A DNA stretch of 64,000 nucleotides from Winslowiella toletana (GTDB lineage Bacteria > Pseudomonadota > Gammaproteobacteria > Enterobacterales > Enterobacteriaceae), in NCBI RefSeq assembly GCF_017875465.1, contig NZ_JAGGMQ010000001.1, positions 1,798,001 to 1,862,000 on the forward strand. Reading direction: 5' to 3'. Position 1 is the first letter of the stretch. Each line of letters starts with the position of its first letter. A model generated the notes under the pieces. The model was not told the origin of the DNA. It saw only the letters and a list, made by a program, of their open reading frames with translations, and made no database searches. The position numbers were made by a program, and so were the translations under genes. Of this stretch, positions 20,437 to 31,065 are shown one piece after another.

Positions 20437-21249
20437 TTAGCTCCCTGAACCGACTAAATCGGTAAGGTAATCCCCTGCGGGAAAACGGAAAGGCACCGGT
20501 CCATCAGCAATGCCATCAATAAACTGGCGCACCCGCGCATCCTCATTGTTATCAAGATCGCCAGGCGTGCCGTGCGCGATAATCTTTTGTCCCGCAACAA
20601 TATAGGCGTAATCGGCAATGCTCAATACCTCTGGCACATCATGTGAAACCACAATGCAGGTCACACCCAGCGAGTTGTTGAGTTCATCGATCAGTTTCAC
20701 CAGCACGCCCATGGTGATCGGATCCTGACCGACAAAGGGTTCATCAAACATAATCAGTTCAGGTTCAAGGGCTATTGCACGCGCCAGCGCAGCACGGCGC
20801 GCCATACCGCCGGAAAGTTCAGAGGGCTTCAGCCTGGCGGCGCCACGCAATCCTACCGCTTCCAGCTTCATCATCACCGTGCTGTGCAGCAGCGGTTTCG
20901 GCAGGCGAGTGTGTTCACGCAACGGCCAGGCGACATTTTCATAGACCGTTAAGTCGGTAAACAGTGCGCCGGACTGAAACAGCATGCTCATTTTTTTACG
21001 CGTTTCATACAGACGTGAACGCGAAAGTGTTGGAATATTCTCGCCATTAAACCAGATTTCACCGGAATCCGGTGGTAACTGACCGCCGATCAGGCGCAAG
21101 AGTGTGGTTTTACCAATGCCCGAAGGACCCATAATCGCGGTCACTTTCCCCTTTGGCACTGTCAGCGAGATGTTGTCGAATATAGGCCGGTCGCCGCGCG
21201 AGAAACTGACGCCGCGTACATCAACCAAATTCGTTGCCGTCTGGCTCAT
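20437..21249 (-). CDS. mlaF: Phospholipid ABC transporter ATP-binding protein MlaF
   Basis: This 270 aa ATPase is the first gene of mlaFEDCB. Walker A is GPSGIGKTT (about residues 41-49), the ABC signature is [14 protein letters not shown], Walker B is [11 protein letters not shown], and the switch histidine is in [10 protein letters not shown]. The C-terminal extension with [17 protein letters not shown] mediates MlaF dimer contacts in E. coli. It is divergent from yrbG with about 268 bp between the starts, which must hold both promoters. Confidence 0.97.
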   Translation of the reverse strand: MSQTATNLVDVRGVSFSRGDRPIFDNISLTVPKGKVTAIMGPSGIGKTTLLRLIGGQLPPDSGEIWFNGENIPTLSRSRLYETRKKMSMLFQSGALFTDLTVYENVAWPLREHTRLPKPLLHSTVMMKLEAVGLRGAARLKPSELSGGMARRAALARAIALEPELIMFDEPFVGQDPITMGVLVKLIDELNNSLGVTCIVVSHDVPEVLSIADYAYIVAGQKIIAHGTPGDLDNNEDARVRQFIDGIADGPVPFRFPAGDYLTDLVGSGS

Positions 21250-21517
21250 CGTTAACCCTTCCCAAGTTTTCAGGACTTTAATTTACCGCCAATGGTAGCC
21301 TGGTGCAGGCGGCAGCGACTACTTTTACAGAAACTTACCGCTAAAGTGTCGCAATAATTGCCATAGTTGTGTCGCGTAATGGCTTATGCACCATGCAGGC
21401 AGACAGCTTAGTTTTACTTTTTGCTCACAGGCCGTCAAAATCACTGCCATTCTCTGTTTTTTTCGCCCAACGTCGAATCAGGCAAGCCGACGATTATACC
21501 CGATCAAAGGACTCTTC

Positions 21518-22489
21518 ATGCTTTTAGCTACAGCACTATTAATTATCGGTTTAGTTTTACTGGTATATGGTGCGGATCGTCTGGTGTTTAGTGCGGCAAT
21601 TTTATGTCGATCGTTGGGAATTCCGCCGTTAATTATTGGTATGACGGTGGTGGGTATCGGCACCTCGCTGCCAGAAATGATTGTCTCTTTCTCTGCCGCC
21701 AGCCATGGCCAGATGGATATCGCGGTCGGCACCGCAATGGGTTCCAATATTACCAATATCCTGTTAATTCTTGGCGGCGCGGCGCTGCTGCATCCCCTTA
21801 CAGTGCATTCAAACCTGGTGCGACGCGAACTGCCGCTAATGCTGCTGGTTACCCTGCTCTGCGGCTTTATGCTGTTTGATGACACCCTGAGTCGCTTCGA
21901 TGGCCTGGCGCTGATCGCTATCGCCGCAATTTATCTGGCGTTTATTATTAAAATCGCGCGCCGCGCAGAACGCGACAATAACGATACCCTGACTCGCGAG
22001 CAGCTGGCCGAGCTGCCGCGCGATGACGCTGGTAATACCGTGGCATTTCTCTGGCTGGCGGTGGCATTGATTATGCTACCGATGTCGACGCGCATGGTGA
22101 TCGACAATGCCACAGTGATTGCCGACTATCTTGGCGTCAGCGAACTGGTGATTGGTTTAACCATTATTTCGGTCGGTACCAGCCTGCCGGAGCTGGCGAC
22201 GGTGATTGCCGGCGCATTAAAAGGCGAAGATGATATCGCCATCGGCAACCTGATTGGTTCCAACATTTATAATATTGCTATCGTGCTGGGCATTCCGGCG
22301 CTAATCCACCCTGGCGCCATTGATGCCAGCGCTTTCGCCCGCGACTACTGGGTGATGCTGGGCGTCAGCGCCCTGTTTACGCTTATTTGTCTGCAGCGTA
22401 GCCGACGTATCGGACGTGCTGCCGGCATGCTGTTACTTTGTGGTTTCATTGGCTGGGTAGCGACGCTGTATCTGCTACCGAACAGCTAA
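21518..22489 (+). CDS. yrbG: Inner-membrane calcium/sodium:proton-type antiporter YrbG
   Basis: This 323 aa polytopic protein of the CaCA family consists of two inverted halves. The alpha repeats are GIGTSLPEMIVS with GSNITNILLILG in the first half, and SVGTSLPELATV with GSNIYNIAIVLG in the second. About ten TM segments are evident. The ATG at 21518 gives MLLATALLIIGLVLL, the family start; the longer frame from 21386 lacks support. It is upstream of kdsD on the same strand (24 bp) as in E. coli. The transported ion is not established from sequence. Confidence 0.94.
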   Translation: MLLATALLIIGLVLLVYGADRLVFSAAILCRSLGIPPLIIGMTVVGIGTSLPEMIVSFSAASHGQMDIAVGTAMGSNITNILLILGGAALLHPLTVHSNLVRRELPLMLLVTLLCGFMLFDDTLSRFDGLALIAIAAIYLAFIIKIARRAERDNNDTLTREQLAELPRDDAGNTVAFLWLAVALIMLPMSTRMVIDNATVIADYLGVSELVIGLTIISVGTSLPELATVIAGALKGEDDIAIGNLIGSNIYNIAIVLGIPALIHPGAIDASAFARDYWVMLGVSALFTLICLQRSRRIGRAAGMLLLCGFIGWVATLYLLPNS

Positions 22490-22513
22490 ATCTGATTGAA
22501 AGGACTGAAAACA

Positions 22514-23500
22514 ATGTCTCATCTCAACCTTGAACCCGGATTTGACTTCCAGCAGGCAGGAAAGGATGTTCTGCGCATTGAACGACTGGGACTGGAGCAG
22601 CTCGATCAATATATTAACGAAGACTTTAGCCGTGCCTGTGAAATGATGTTCTGGTGTCAGGGCAAGGTTATCGTAATGGGCATGGGTAAATCAGGCCATA
22701 TCGGTAAAAAGATGGCCGCAACCTTTGCCAGCACCGGCACGCCGGCGTTTTTTGTGCATCCCGGCGAAGCCAGTCACGGTGATCTCGGTATGGTTACCGC
22801 CAATGATATCGTGATTGCGCTGTCCAACTCCGGCGAGTCAAACGAAATCCTGGCGCTGATCCCGGTGCTGAAACGTCAGCACGTGCCACTAATCTGTCTG
22901 ACCAGTCGGCCGGAAAGCGCAATGGGTCGTGCGGCGGATATCCATTTATGCGTTAAAGTGCCACAGGAAGCCTGTCCGCTGGGGCTGGCGCCAACCTCCA
23001 GCACCACTGCGGCGCTGGTGATGGGCGATGCGCTGGCGGTGGCACTGCTGAAAGCGCGCGGTTTTACGGCGGAGGATTTTGCGCTGTCGCATCCTGGCGG
23101 CGCGCTGGGGCGTAAATTATTACTGCGCGTCGCGGATATTATGCACGGCGGCGATGAGATACCCCATGTCAGCAAAGACGCCTCCCTGCGTGACGCACTG
23201 CTGGAGATCACACGTAAAAACCTCGGCATGACGGTGATTGTCGATGACCTGATGAAAATTGAAGGGATCTTTACCGATGGTGACTTGCGTCGGGTATTTG
23301 ATATGGGCATCGATTTCCAGAACGCCTCGATTGCCAGCGTGATGACCCCCGGCGGCATTCGCGTGCGCCCGAATATGCTGGCGGTCGATGCATTAAATCT
23401 GATGCAAACCAGACACATTACTGCAGTGATGGTTGCCGATGGCGACCAGTTGCTGGGTGTGGTACATATGCATGACATGCTGCGCGCAGGCGTGGTCTGA
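22514..23500 (+). CDS. kdsD: D-arabinose 5-phosphate isomerase KdsD
   Basis: This 328 aa enzyme converts ribulose 5-phosphate to arabinose 5-phosphate, the first step of Kdo synthesis for LPS. The SIS domain (residues 30-180) has VIVMGMGKSGHIGKKMAATF, VHPGEASHGDLGM and ALSNSGESNE. Two CBS domains follow, with IMHGGDEIPHV and VMTPGGIRVRPN. The ATG at 22514 (MSHLNLEPGFDFQQ) is chosen over an upstream in-frame codon because GAAAGGA precedes it and it matches E. coli. It begins the kdsD-kdsC-lptCAB series. Confidence 0.97.
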   Translation: MSHLNLEPGFDFQQAGKDVLRIERLGLEQLDQYINEDFSRACEMMFWCQGKVIVMGMGKSGHIGKKMAATFASTGTPAFFVHPGEASHGDLGMVTANDIVIALSNSGESNEILALIPVLKRQHVPLICLTSRPESAMGRAADIHLCVKVPQEACPLGLAPTSSTTAALVMGDALAVALLKARGFTAEDFALSHPGGALGRKLLLRVADIMHGGDEIPHVSKDASLRDALLEITRKNLGMTVIVDDLMKIEGIFTDGDLRRVFDMGIDFQNASIASVMTPGGIRVRPNMLAVDALNLMQTRHITAVMVADGDQLLGVVHMHDMLRAGVV

Positions 23501-23516
23501 AAAGGAATCAGCAATA

Positions 23517-24083
23517 ATGAGCCAGACAGAGGCAGTGGTCGATACCTGCTACGGTGCAGTAAGCCAGGAGGTGATGGCGCGTGCCAGACAGATCCGCCTG
23601 TTAATATGCGATGTGGACGGAGTAATGTCCGACGGCGTGATTTATATGGGCAATAATGGCGAAGAGCTGAAGGCTTTTAACGTGCGTGATGGCTATGGTA
23701 TTCGCTGTTTGCTGACCTCGTCGGTAGAAGTGGCTATTATAACCGGCCGCAACGCCAGACTGATGGAAGATCGCTGTAAGACTTTAGGCATTACGCATCT
23801 TTACCAGGGACAGTCGGATAAGCTTTTGGCCTTCGGCGAACTTCTGGATAAACTGTCGTTAAGCCCGCAGCAAGTCGCCTATATCGGTGATGATTTAATT
23901 GACTGGCCAGTGATGGCTAAAGTGGGGCTCAGCGTGGCGGTAGCGGATGCACATCCGATCCTGCTGCCACGGGCGCATTATGTTACCCGCATCGCTGGCG
24001 GCCGCGGTGCGGTACGCGAAATTTGCGATCTGATTCTGATCGCGCAGGATAAGTTTGATGATGCCAAAGGGCAATCTGTATGA
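23517..24083 (+). CDS. kdsC: 3-deoxy-D-manno-octulosonate 8-phosphate phosphatase KdsC
   Basis: This 188 aa HAD-type phosphatase removes phosphate from Kdo-8-P. HAD motif I is LLICDVDGVMSDG, motif II includes AIITGRNARL, motif III is the Lys in SDKLLAFGEL, and motif IV is YIGDDLIDWPVM. The length equals E. coli KdsC. It starts 16 bp after kdsD and overlaps lptC by 4 bp (ATGA). Confidence 0.97.
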   Translation: MSQTEAVVDTCYGAVSQEVMARARQIRLLICDVDGVMSDGVIYMGNNGEELKAFNVRDGYGIRCLLTSSVEVAIITGRNARLMEDRCKTLGITHLYQGQSDKLLAFGELLDKLSLSPQQVAYIGDDLIDWPVMAKVGLSVAVADAHPILLPRAHYVTRIAGGRGAVREICDLILIAQDKFDDAKGQSV

Positions 24084-24658
24084 GTAGAACCAGGCGTTGG
24101 ATTACGCTGTTACTGGCGCTGATTGCCATTATTCTGGTGGGCTGGACCCTGACGGGCAATGACGATCAGCCGCAGGTGACCACTAATAATCATGAACCAA
24201 CCTATACCAGCGCCAACTCCAGCACCGTGGTGTACAACCCGCTGGGCGGCCTGAATTATAAACTGGTTTCCGATAAAGTGACCTACTTTGCCGAAGATGG
24301 CGTTAGCTGGTTTGATAATCCGATCATGACCACCTACGACGATAATAAAGTGCCGACATGGTCGGTGCGTTCGGACAAAGCCAAACTGACTAATGACCGT
24401 AAACTGTTTCTGTATGGCCATGTCGAAGTGAACAGTCTTACCCAGGACTCTCAACTTGAGCGCATTAAAACCGATAATGCTCAGGTGAACCTGGTGACGC
24501 AGGATGTCACATCAGAAGACCAGGTCACCCTTTATGGCAGTAGCTTTAACTCTACCGGTATGAAGATGCGTGGAAATTTACGGACGAAAACTGCCGAGTT
24601 GCTTGAAAAGGTCAAAACCTCTTATGAAATTCAAAATGCACAACAATCAAAGCCTTAA
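24080..24658 (+). CDS. lptC: LPS export protein LptC
   Basis: This 192 aa bitopic inner-membrane protein has an N-terminal TM helix (WITLLLALIAIILVGWTL) and a periplasmic beta-jellyroll that receives LPS from LptB2FG and passes it to LptA. Family landmarks are YFAEDGVSWFDNPIM and KLTNDRKLFLYGHVEVNSL. It overlaps kdsC by 4 bp and lptA by 35 bp, so expression is tightly coupled. Confidence 0.96.
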   Translation: MSRTRRWITLLLALIAIILVGWTLTGNDDQPQVTTNNHEPTYTSANSSTVVYNPLGGLNYKLVSDKVTYFAEDGVSWFDNPIMTTYDDNKVPTWSVRSDKAKLTNDRKLFLYGHVEVNSLTQDSQLERIKTDNAQVNLVTQDVTSEDQVTLYGSSFNSTGMKMRGNLRTKTAELLEKVKTSYEIQNAQQSKP

Positions 24659-25178
24659 GTTACTGCTTATCGGCGCGCTGTTCGCCACCAGCCTTCCCGC
24701 CTTCGCCCTGACCGGCGATTCGGAAAAACCGGTCAATATCGACTCGGAAAATCAGGCTCTGGATATGCAGGGCAATGTCGCCACCTTTACCGGCAACGTA
24801 ATCGTCACCCAGGGCACCATTAAACTTACCGCGGATAAAGTGGTAGTGACACGTCCGGGCGGCGACAGCAATAAAACCATTGTTGATGCCTGGGGCGCAC
24901 CGGCGACCTTCTATCAGATGCAGGACAACGGTAAACCGGTCAAGGGCCATGCGCAGAAAATGCATTATGAGCTGGCGAAAGATCTGGTGGAGCTGACCGG
25001 CAATGCCTATCTTGAGCAGCTCGATAGCAACGTGAAAGGCGATCGCATTACCTATCTGGTGAAAGAGCAGAAAATGCAGGCTTATGGTAGTAGTGGCAAG
25101 CGCGTCACCACCGTTCTGGTGCCTTCGCAGCTGCAGGACAAAGGCACGCCGTCTAACGGTCAAAACAAGAGTAACTAA
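24624..25178 (+). CDS. lptA: LPS periplasmic bridge protein LptA
   Basis: This 184 aa periplasmic OstA-like protein polymerises head to tail to form the LPS bridge. The signal peptide runs from MKFKMHNNQSLKLLLIGALF to the cleavage site after PAFA. Landmarks are NIDSENQALDMQGNVATFTG and YLVKEQKMQAYGSSGKRVTT. The ATG at 24624 lies inside lptC and matches the E. coli start (MKFK). A longer in-frame start at 24570 would destroy the signal peptide. Confidence 0.96.
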   Translation: MKFKMHNNQSLKLLLIGALFATSLPAFALTGDSEKPVNIDSENQALDMQGNVATFTGNVIVTQGTIKLTADKVVVTRPGGDSNKTIVDAWGAPATFYQMQDNGKPVKGHAQKMHYELAKDLVELTGNAYLEQLDSNVKGDRITYLVKEQKMQAYGSSGKRVTTVLVPSQLQDKGTPSNGQNKSN

Positions 25179-25184
25179 TTCGCT

Positions 25185-25910
<726 letters not shown>

Positions 25911-25958
25911 TATGGTGTTTGTTTCACGCATGTTTTCTTAGGAATTTGTATCCTGAAT

Positions 25959-27392
25959 ATGAAGCAAGGTTTGCAACTCAGGCTTAGCCAACAGCTCGCG
26001 ATGACGCCGCAATTGCAGCAGGCCATTCGTTTGCTGCAACTTTCTACGCTTGAACTCCAGCAGGAAATACAGCTGGCGCTGGAAAGCAACCCACTGCTTG
26101 AGCAAACCGATATCCACGAAGAGATTGATGCACGCGAATACCAGGAGAGTGAAGCTCTTGATACCCGTGAAGCGCTTGAACAGAAGGATATGCCGGAAGA
26201 GCTACCGCTTGATGCAACCTGGGATGAAATTTATACCGCAGGCACCCCCTCTGGCACCGGTACCGATTATCATGATGAAGAACTACCGGTTTATCAGGGC
26301 GAAACCACGCAGAGCCTGCAGGATTATCTGATGTGGCAGGTGGAACTGACGCCCTTTACCGATACTGACCGCGCCATTGCCACCTCAATTGTCGATGCCA
26401 TTGATGAGATCGGCTATCTCACCACCAGCCTTGAAGAGATCCGTGACAGCATTGGCGCCGAAGATCTGGCGATTGATGAAGTCGAAGCGGTGCTGAAACG
26501 TATCCAGCGCTTCGATCCGATCGGCGTAGGCGCACGCGATCTGCGTGACTGTCTGCTGGTTCAGCTGTCGCAATATCCGGCTGAAACCGCGCTGCTGAAA
26601 GAGGCGCGGCTGATCGTCAGCGAACACCTGGATCTGCTGGCCAACCATGATTTCCGCAGCCTGATGCGCGTCACCCGGTTGAAAGAAGATGTGCTGAAAG
26701 GCGCGATGATGCTGATCCAGTCACTGGATCCGCGCCCTGGCCAGTCGATCAACACCAGTGAACCCGAATATGTTATCCCGGACGTGCTGGTGCGTAAGAT
26801 CGGCAATCGCTGGGCAGTCGAGCTGAATGCTGACAGCGTGCCACGACTAAAAATCAACCAACACTACGCCTCACTGGGCGGCGGCACGCGTAGCGACAGC
26901 GACAGTCAGTTTATCCGCAGCAACCTGCAGGAAGCCAAATGGCTGATCAAAAGCCTCGAAAGCCGCAACGACACCCTGCTTAAGGTTACGCGCTGCATCG
27001 TCGAGCAGCAGCAGGCTTTTTTCGAGCAGGGCGAAGAGTATATGCGCCCGATGGTGCTGGCTGATATCGCCTCCGCCGTCGATATGCATGAATCAACCAT
27101 TTCCCGCGTGACCACCCAGAAGTACCTTCACAGTCCGCGAGGCATTTTTGAACTGAAGTATTTCTTCTCCAGTCATGTGAATACCGAGGGCGGAGGCGAA
27201 GCCTCTTCCACCGCGATCCGCGCGCTGGTGAAGAAGCTTATCTCGGCGGAAAATCCCGCCAAACCGCTGAGCGATAGCAAGTTAACCACTATGCTTTCTG
27301 AACAGGGCATCATGGTGGCCCGACGCACTGTCGCAAAGTACCGAGAGTCTTTATCCATCCCGCCATCAAACCAGCGCAAGCAATTAGTTTGA
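25959..27392 (+). CDS. rpoN: RNA polymerase sigma-54 factor RpoN
   Basis: This 477 aa sigma-54 matches the E. coli length. Region I (residues 1-50, [20 protein letters not shown]) is Gln/Leu-rich and interacts with bacterial enhancer-binding proteins. An acidic region II follows. The C-terminal part has the helix-turn-helix that reads the -12 element and the RpoN box [10 protein letters not shown] near residue 455, which reads the -24 element. It controls nitrogen assimilation and other regulons. The downstream hpf-ptsN-rapZ-ptsO genes are the conserved rpoN operon. Confidence 0.98.
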   Translation: MKQGLQLRLSQQLAMTPQLQQAIRLLQLSTLELQQEIQLALESNPLLEQTDIHEEIDAREYQESEALDTREALEQKDMPEELPLDATWDEIYTAGTPSGTGTDYHDEELPVYQGETTQSLQDYLMWQVELTPFTDTDRAIATSIVDAIDEIGYLTTSLEEIRDSIGAEDLAIDEVEAVLKRIQRFDPIGVGARDLRDCLLVQLSQYPAETALLKEARLIVSEHLDLLANHDFRSLMRVTRLKEDVLKGAMMLIQSLDPRPGQSINTSEPEYVIPDVLVRKIGNRWAVELNADSVPRLKINQHYASLGGGTRSDSDSQFIRSNLQEAKWLIKSLESRNDTLLKVTRCIVEQQQAFFEQGEEYMRPMVLADIASAVDMHESTISRVTTQKYLHSPRGIFELKYFFSSHVNTEGGGEASSTAIRALVKKLISAENPAKPLSDSKLTTMLSEQGIMVARRTVAKYRESLSIPPSNQRKQLV

Positions 27393-27415
27393 TCTGAACT
27401 GAGAAGGAAGACACT

Positions 27416-27703
27416 ATGCAGCTAAATATCACTGGGCAACATGTTGAAATTACTGAACCATTACGTGATTTCGTTAATACAAAATTTGCCAAGCTGGAAC
27501 AGTATTTTGACCGAATAAATCAGGTTTATATTGTTCTGAAAGTGGAGAAAGTCACCCAGGTGGCTGATGCTACGCTGCATGTGAATGGGGGAGAGCTACA
27601 CGCAACCTCGGAAGCGGTAGATATGTACGCGGCAATTGACGGGCTGATTGATAAACTCGCCCGCCAGTTAACCAGGCATAAAGACAAGTTAAAACAACAC
27701 TAA
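27416..27703 (+). CDS. hpf: Ribosome hibernation promoting factor HPF (short form)
   Basis: This 95 aa protein has the length of short HPF, which promotes 100S ribosome dimers in stationary phase. It starts MQLNITGQHVEITEPLRDFV with the HPF/YfiA double-stranded RNA-binding-like fold. The basic C-terminal helix KLARQLTRHKDKLKQH contacts rRNA. It lies 23 bp after rpoN and is followed by a hairpin at 27741. Confidence 0.97.
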   Translation: MQLNITGQHVEITEPLRDFVNTKFAKLEQYFDRINQVYIVLKVEKVTQVADATLHVNGGELHATSEAVDMYAAIDGLIDKLARQLTRHKDKLKQH

Positions 27704-27740
27704 ATTCACCTTTGCTCGATCGGTAACTGAATAAAGTGCA

Positions 27741-27760
27741 GGGGCGAATTTATTCGCCCC
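27741..27760 (+). terminator. Intercistronic hairpin between hpf and ptsN
   Basis: GGGGCGAA pairs with TTCGCCCC over a TTTA loop. There is no T tract (GTGTCG follows), so it is more likely an mRNA-stabilising or partial attenuation hairpin, or a small repeat, than a full terminator. Confidence 0.4.
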
Positions 27761-27862
27761 GTGTCGTTTAATGGGTTGTCGATAATAATTTGCTGCTTTT
27801 GCCAGCTGATGGCGAGTAAAGTAAAGCAATGAACCAGCATAAGTGAACACGTAAGTGAAACT

Positions 27863-28348
27863 ATGATGAACAATGATCTAACACTGGAATTAAGCTCTGT
27901 ACTTAGCGTTGACTGCACCCGCAGCGGCGTACACTGCCAGAGCAAAAAGCGGGCGCTGGAAATTATCAGCGAGTTAGCGGCTAAACAGCTTAACCTTCCG
28001 CACCAGACCATCTTCGAAGCGATTCTGACCCGCGAACGTATGGGCAGTACCGGTATCGGTAATGGTATCGCCATCCCGCACGGTAAACTGGAAGAGGATA
28101 CCCTGCGCGCCGTTGGTGTATTTATCCGCCTTGATCAGCCAATTGCTTTTGATGCAATTGATAATCAGCCAGTGGACCTGCTGTTCGCGCTGCTGGTACC
28201 TGCCGATCAGTGTAAAACGCATTTGCACACCCTTTCTCTGGTGGCGAAACGTCTGGCGGATAAAACCATTTGTCGCCGCCTGCGCAGTGCGCAGAGCGAT
28301 GAAGAGCTGTATGAGATCATGACTGAGAGTCCGGAAGAGAATCACTAG
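27863..28348 (+). CDS. ptsN: Nitrogen PTS EIIA component PtsN (EIIANtr)
   Basis: This 161 aa EIIA-type protein receives phosphate from Npr; it regulates potassium transport and other targets rather than sugar uptake. The phospho-acceptor His is in GIAIPHGKLEED (about residue 73). Family landmarks are CQSKKRALEIISELAAKQL and FALLVPADQ. Two consecutive ATG codons (27863 and 27866) could start it. It is part of the rpoN operon and precedes rapZ by 34 bp. Confidence 0.97.
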   Translation: MMNNDLTLELSSVLSVDCTRSGVHCQSKKRALEIISELAAKQLNLPHQTIFEAILTRERMGSTGIGNGIAIPHGKLEEDTLRAVGVFIRLDQPIAFDAIDNQPVDLLFALLVPADQCKTHLHTLSLVAKRLADKTICRRLRSAQSDEELYEIMTESPEENH

Positions 28349-28382
28349 CATTTTTCGGTCGTATTAATCGGGAGAATATTTA

Positions 28383-29237
28383 ATGGTGCTGATGATCGTC
28401 AGCGGTCGTTCTGGTTCAGGGAAATCGGTTGCACTGCGCGCACTGGAGGACATGGGTTTTTACTGTGTTGATAACCTGCCGGTGGTGTTGCTGCCTGAAT
28501 TAGCGAACTCACTGGCCGATCGCAATATGTCTGCGGCGGTCAGCATCGATGTACGTAATATGCCGGAATCGCCAGAAGTGTTTGAGAAGGCGCTAACCAG
28601 TCTGCCTGACAGCTTCTCGCCACAGCTGCTGTTTCTCGACGCCGATCGTAACACCCTGATTCGGCGCTACAGCGATACGCGCCGTCTTCATCCCCTCTCC
28701 AGTAAGAATTTATCGCTGGAGAGCGCCATTGATGAAGAGAGCGATCTGCTGGAGCCGTTACGGTCCCGCGCCGATCTGATTATCGATACGTCAGAGATGT
28801 CAGTGCATGAACTGGCCGAGATGTTGCGTACACGTCTGCTGGGCAAGCGTGAGCGCGAACTGACCATGGTGTTTGAATCTTTCGGCTATAAACACGGGAT
28901 CCCGATTGATGCGGACTATGTTTTCGACGTCCGCTTTTTGCCGAATCCACACTGGGATCCGAAACTGCGACCGATGACCGGTCTGGATCGTCCGGTTGCG
29001 GCGTTCCTCGATCGTCATACCGAAGTGCATAACTTCATCTATCAAACCCGCAGCTATCTTGAGCTCTGGTTGCCGATGCTGGAAACCAACAATCGCAGCT
29101 ATCTCACGGTGGCGATTGGCTGTACCGGCGGTAAACACCGCTCGGTGTATATTGCCGAGCAGCTGGCAGATTACTTCCGTTCACGCGGTAAAAACGTTCA
29201 GTCACGTCATCGCACGCTGGAAAAACGCAAATCATGA
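28383..29237 (+). CDS. rapZ: RNase adapter protein RapZ
   Basis: This 284 aa protein binds nucleotides and the GlmY/GlmZ small RNAs, guiding RNase E to GlmZ and so setting glucosamine 6-phosphate synthesis. Walker A is [11 protein letters not shown] (residues 8-18) and Walker B-like sequence is LLFLDADRN. The C-terminal domain has [17 protein letters not shown], and the basic tail ends [10 protein letters not shown], as required for RNA binding. It overlaps ptsO by 4 bp. Confidence 0.98.
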   Translation: MVLMIVSGRSGSGKSVALRALEDMGFYCVDNLPVVLLPELANSLADRNMSAAVSIDVRNMPESPEVFEKALTSLPDSFSPQLLFLDADRNTLIRRYSDTRRLHPLSSKNLSLESAIDEESDLLEPLRSRADLIIDTSEMSVHELAEMLRTRLLGKRERELTMVFESFGYKHGIPIDADYVFDVRFLPNPHWDPKLRPMTGLDRPVAAFLDRHTEVHNFIYQTRSYLELWLPMLETNNRSYLTVAIGCTGGKHRSVYIAEQLADYFRSRGKNVQSRHRTLEKRKS

Positions 29238-29506
29238 CCGTAAAGCAAACCGTGGAAATTCAGAACCGGCTGGGGATGCATGCGCGCCCGGCAATGAAGT
29301 TATTTGAACTGGTGCAGAGTTTTGACGCCGAAGTGCTGCTGCGCAATGAAGCGGGCACCGAGGCGGAGGCCAGCAGCGTCATTGCGCTGCTGATGCTTGA
29401 TTCCGCGAAAGGCGGGCATATTGAAATTGAAGCCAGCGGCCCCGATGAAGAACAGGCCCTGCTGGCGGTGATTGAACTGTTTAATGCCGGGTTTGACGAA
29501 GATTAA
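29234..29506 (+). CDS. ptsO: Nitrogen PTS phosphocarrier protein Npr
   Basis: This 90 aa HPr-like protein accepts phosphate from EINtr and passes it to PtsN. The active-site His is in [13 protein letters not shown] (His16). [15 protein letters not shown] is the regulatory-serine region of the HPr fold. It overlaps rapZ by 4 bp and ends the rpoN operon before a hairpin at 29528. E. coli yrbL, which follows there, is absent. Confidence 0.97.
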   Translation: MTVKQTVEIQNRLGMHARPAMKLFELVQSFDAEVLLRNEAGTEAEASSVIALLMLDSAKGGHIEIEASGPDEEQALLAVIELFNAGFDED

Positions 29507-29527
29507 CCCCCCCTTACATCTCCGTAG

Positions 29528-29547
29528 GGGCGGCGTTCTCGCCGCCC
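29528..29547. terminator. GC-rich hairpin between convergent ptsO and mtgA
   Basis: Perfect 8-bp stem GGGCGGCG / CGCCGCCC with a TTCT loop. Without a T run on either side it may be a weak bidirectional terminator or a small REP-like palindrome. Confidence 0.5.
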
Positions 29548-29557
29548 GCTGTTTAAA

Positions 29558-30283
29558 TCAATCGAGTTTATGCTCGCGTAAAAAACCTTCGCCACCCAGC
29601 TGATTCATCTGGCGGATAATCCATTGCTGGCGCTGGCGCACATAGCCTGAAGGCGCACCCGCTTTAAAGCGTAGCGGACTTGGCAGCACCGCGGCCAGCA
29701 ATGCCGCCTCAGATTGCGTAAGCTTACTGGCTGGCTTGTGGAAATAGCGTTGCGCGGCCTCTTCGACGCCAAACACCCCGTCGCCAAACTCCGCCACGTT
29801 AAGATAGACCGTCAGAATGCGCCGCTTGGTCCATACTACCTCGATACCCAGCGTCAGCCCGGCCTCCAGACCTTTGCGCACCCAACTGCGGCCATCCCAC
29901 AGAAACATATTTTTCGCCGTCTGCTGTGAAAGCGTGGAAGCGCCACGAATCCGCCCGGATCGCTCGTTATGGTCCATCGCCGAGGCAATGGCATCCATAT
30001 CAAAACCCCAGTGGGTTGGAAACTTCTGATCTTCTGCCGCCATCACTGCCAGCGGCATCCATGGCGAAATATCATCCATCGCCACCCAGTCGGAGTGGGC
30101 AACATACGCAAAATCGCCCTGTAACCATGCGCTGAGCTGGCGTTCCACCATTACTGCCGAGAAAGGCACCGGCAGAAAAGCAAAAATCACGATGCCTGCC
30201 ATCCACAGCCCCACCACACCCAATACCACGCGTAAAAACCAGTATTTCAGCCGCTGGAACAGCTTTGCTTTGTTCTTTCTCAT
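29558..30283 (-). CDS. mtgA: Monofunctional biosynthetic peptidoglycan transglycosylase MtgA
   Basis: This 241 aa GT51 glycosyltransferase polymerises lipid II glycan strands. An N-terminal TM anchor ([20 protein letters not shown]) precedes the catalytic domain. The catalytic Glu lies in [17 protein letters not shown], and [30 protein letters not shown] and [14 protein letters not shown] are the conserved GT51 motifs. Its start overlaps the stop of the elbB-type gene by 4 bp, so the two are likely co-transcribed. Confidence 0.97.
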   Translation of the reverse strand: MRKNKAKLFQRLKYWFLRVVLGVVGLWMAGIVIFAFLPVPFSAVMVERQLSAWLQGDFAYVAHSDWVAMDDISPWMPLAVMAAEDQKFPTHWGFDMDAIASAMDHNERSGRIRGASTLSQQTAKNMFLWDGRSWVRKGLEAGLTLGIEVVWTKRRILTVYLNVAEFGDGVFGVEEAAQRYFHKPASKLTQSEAALLAAVLPSPLRFKAGAPSGYVRQRQQWIIRQMNQLGGEGFLREHKLD

Positions 30284-30933
30284 GCAATCATATCCACCAC
30301 GGGTCTGACCAGCTTATCGATTTCGCTGGCGGCTTCATCAATCGAATTTGTCAGCATACATGCCGGAGTGGTAACCACCCTGTGTTCTTCATCGACTACA
30401 ATGTCATTAACCGGACAGGAAACGTGAATTCCGCCCTTCGCTTCAATCACTTCCGCGTAACTGGAATCGGTTCCAATGATAACGCGCAGCGGCTCGTCAG
30501 GTAGCGAGGGAATTAATCCAGGTGAAATACTGATGAAACAAATTGGTTTGCGTTGCTTATAAATTTCACATGTAAGCTTTTGCAAATTTTCGTCAACATT
30601 GCATTGTCGCCTCTCATTTTCGCCGTAACTGAGGTTTTTGTCCGCGCCAAAGCCTGCTGGTACGATGAGTGGCTTATACTGAACGGAATCAGCTTGATCC
30701 AGCGGTAAAATTTCACCCCGTATAATGCGTGATGAATCCTGCAAAACGGTGCAAAACCCGGCGTCCATATTGCCATTAATATGATTAATTACATGGAGTT
30801 GCGCCTTACCCCTGGCAAAAAAAGCTGCCTTCACACTGACACGTTCAATGGCCAGCAACCTTAAGCCGGTTTCGTAAACTTTACTGCCACCAAAACCCCC
30901 ACAACCGCTCAAAATTACACCACTACACGTCAT
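30280..30933 (-). CDS. elbB: ElbB-like glyoxalase-family protein, divergent, nucleophile Cys replaced
   Basis: This 217 aa DJ-1/PfpI-superfamily protein has the same length and position (between arcB and mtgA) as E. coli ElbB. Shared segments are [40 protein letters not shown] and [22 protein letters not shown]. Where E. coli has the nucleophile-elbow Cys (GFMCIAPA), this protein reads CFISISPG, so the Cys is Ser. Other positions are also divergent and the gene is AT-rich for its surroundings. Enzymatic function is therefore doubtful. The ATG at 30933 with AAGGA upstream is chosen over the TTG one codon before. Confidence 0.85.
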   Translation of the reverse strand: MTCSGVILSGCGGFGGSKVYETGLRLLAIERVSVKAAFFARGKAQLHVINHINGNMDAGFCTVLQDSSRIIRGEILPLDQADSVQYKPLIVPAGFGADKNLSYGENERRQCNVDENLQKLTCEIYKQRKPICFISISPGLIPSLPDEPLRVIIGTDSSYAEVIEAKGGIHVSCPVNDIVVDEEHRVVTTPACMLTNSIDEAASEIDKLVRPVVDMIA

Positions 30934-31065
30934 CAATTAATTCCTTACTTGACTGTGTCAGCAAATTAATGTTTTCTGAATGGAAACGCTGCTCCACATC
31001 ACACATTTTAATGAATCTGGTTACTTGTTTTCCAGGATTTGCTAAGGTGTTTCTAAGCGTTAATC

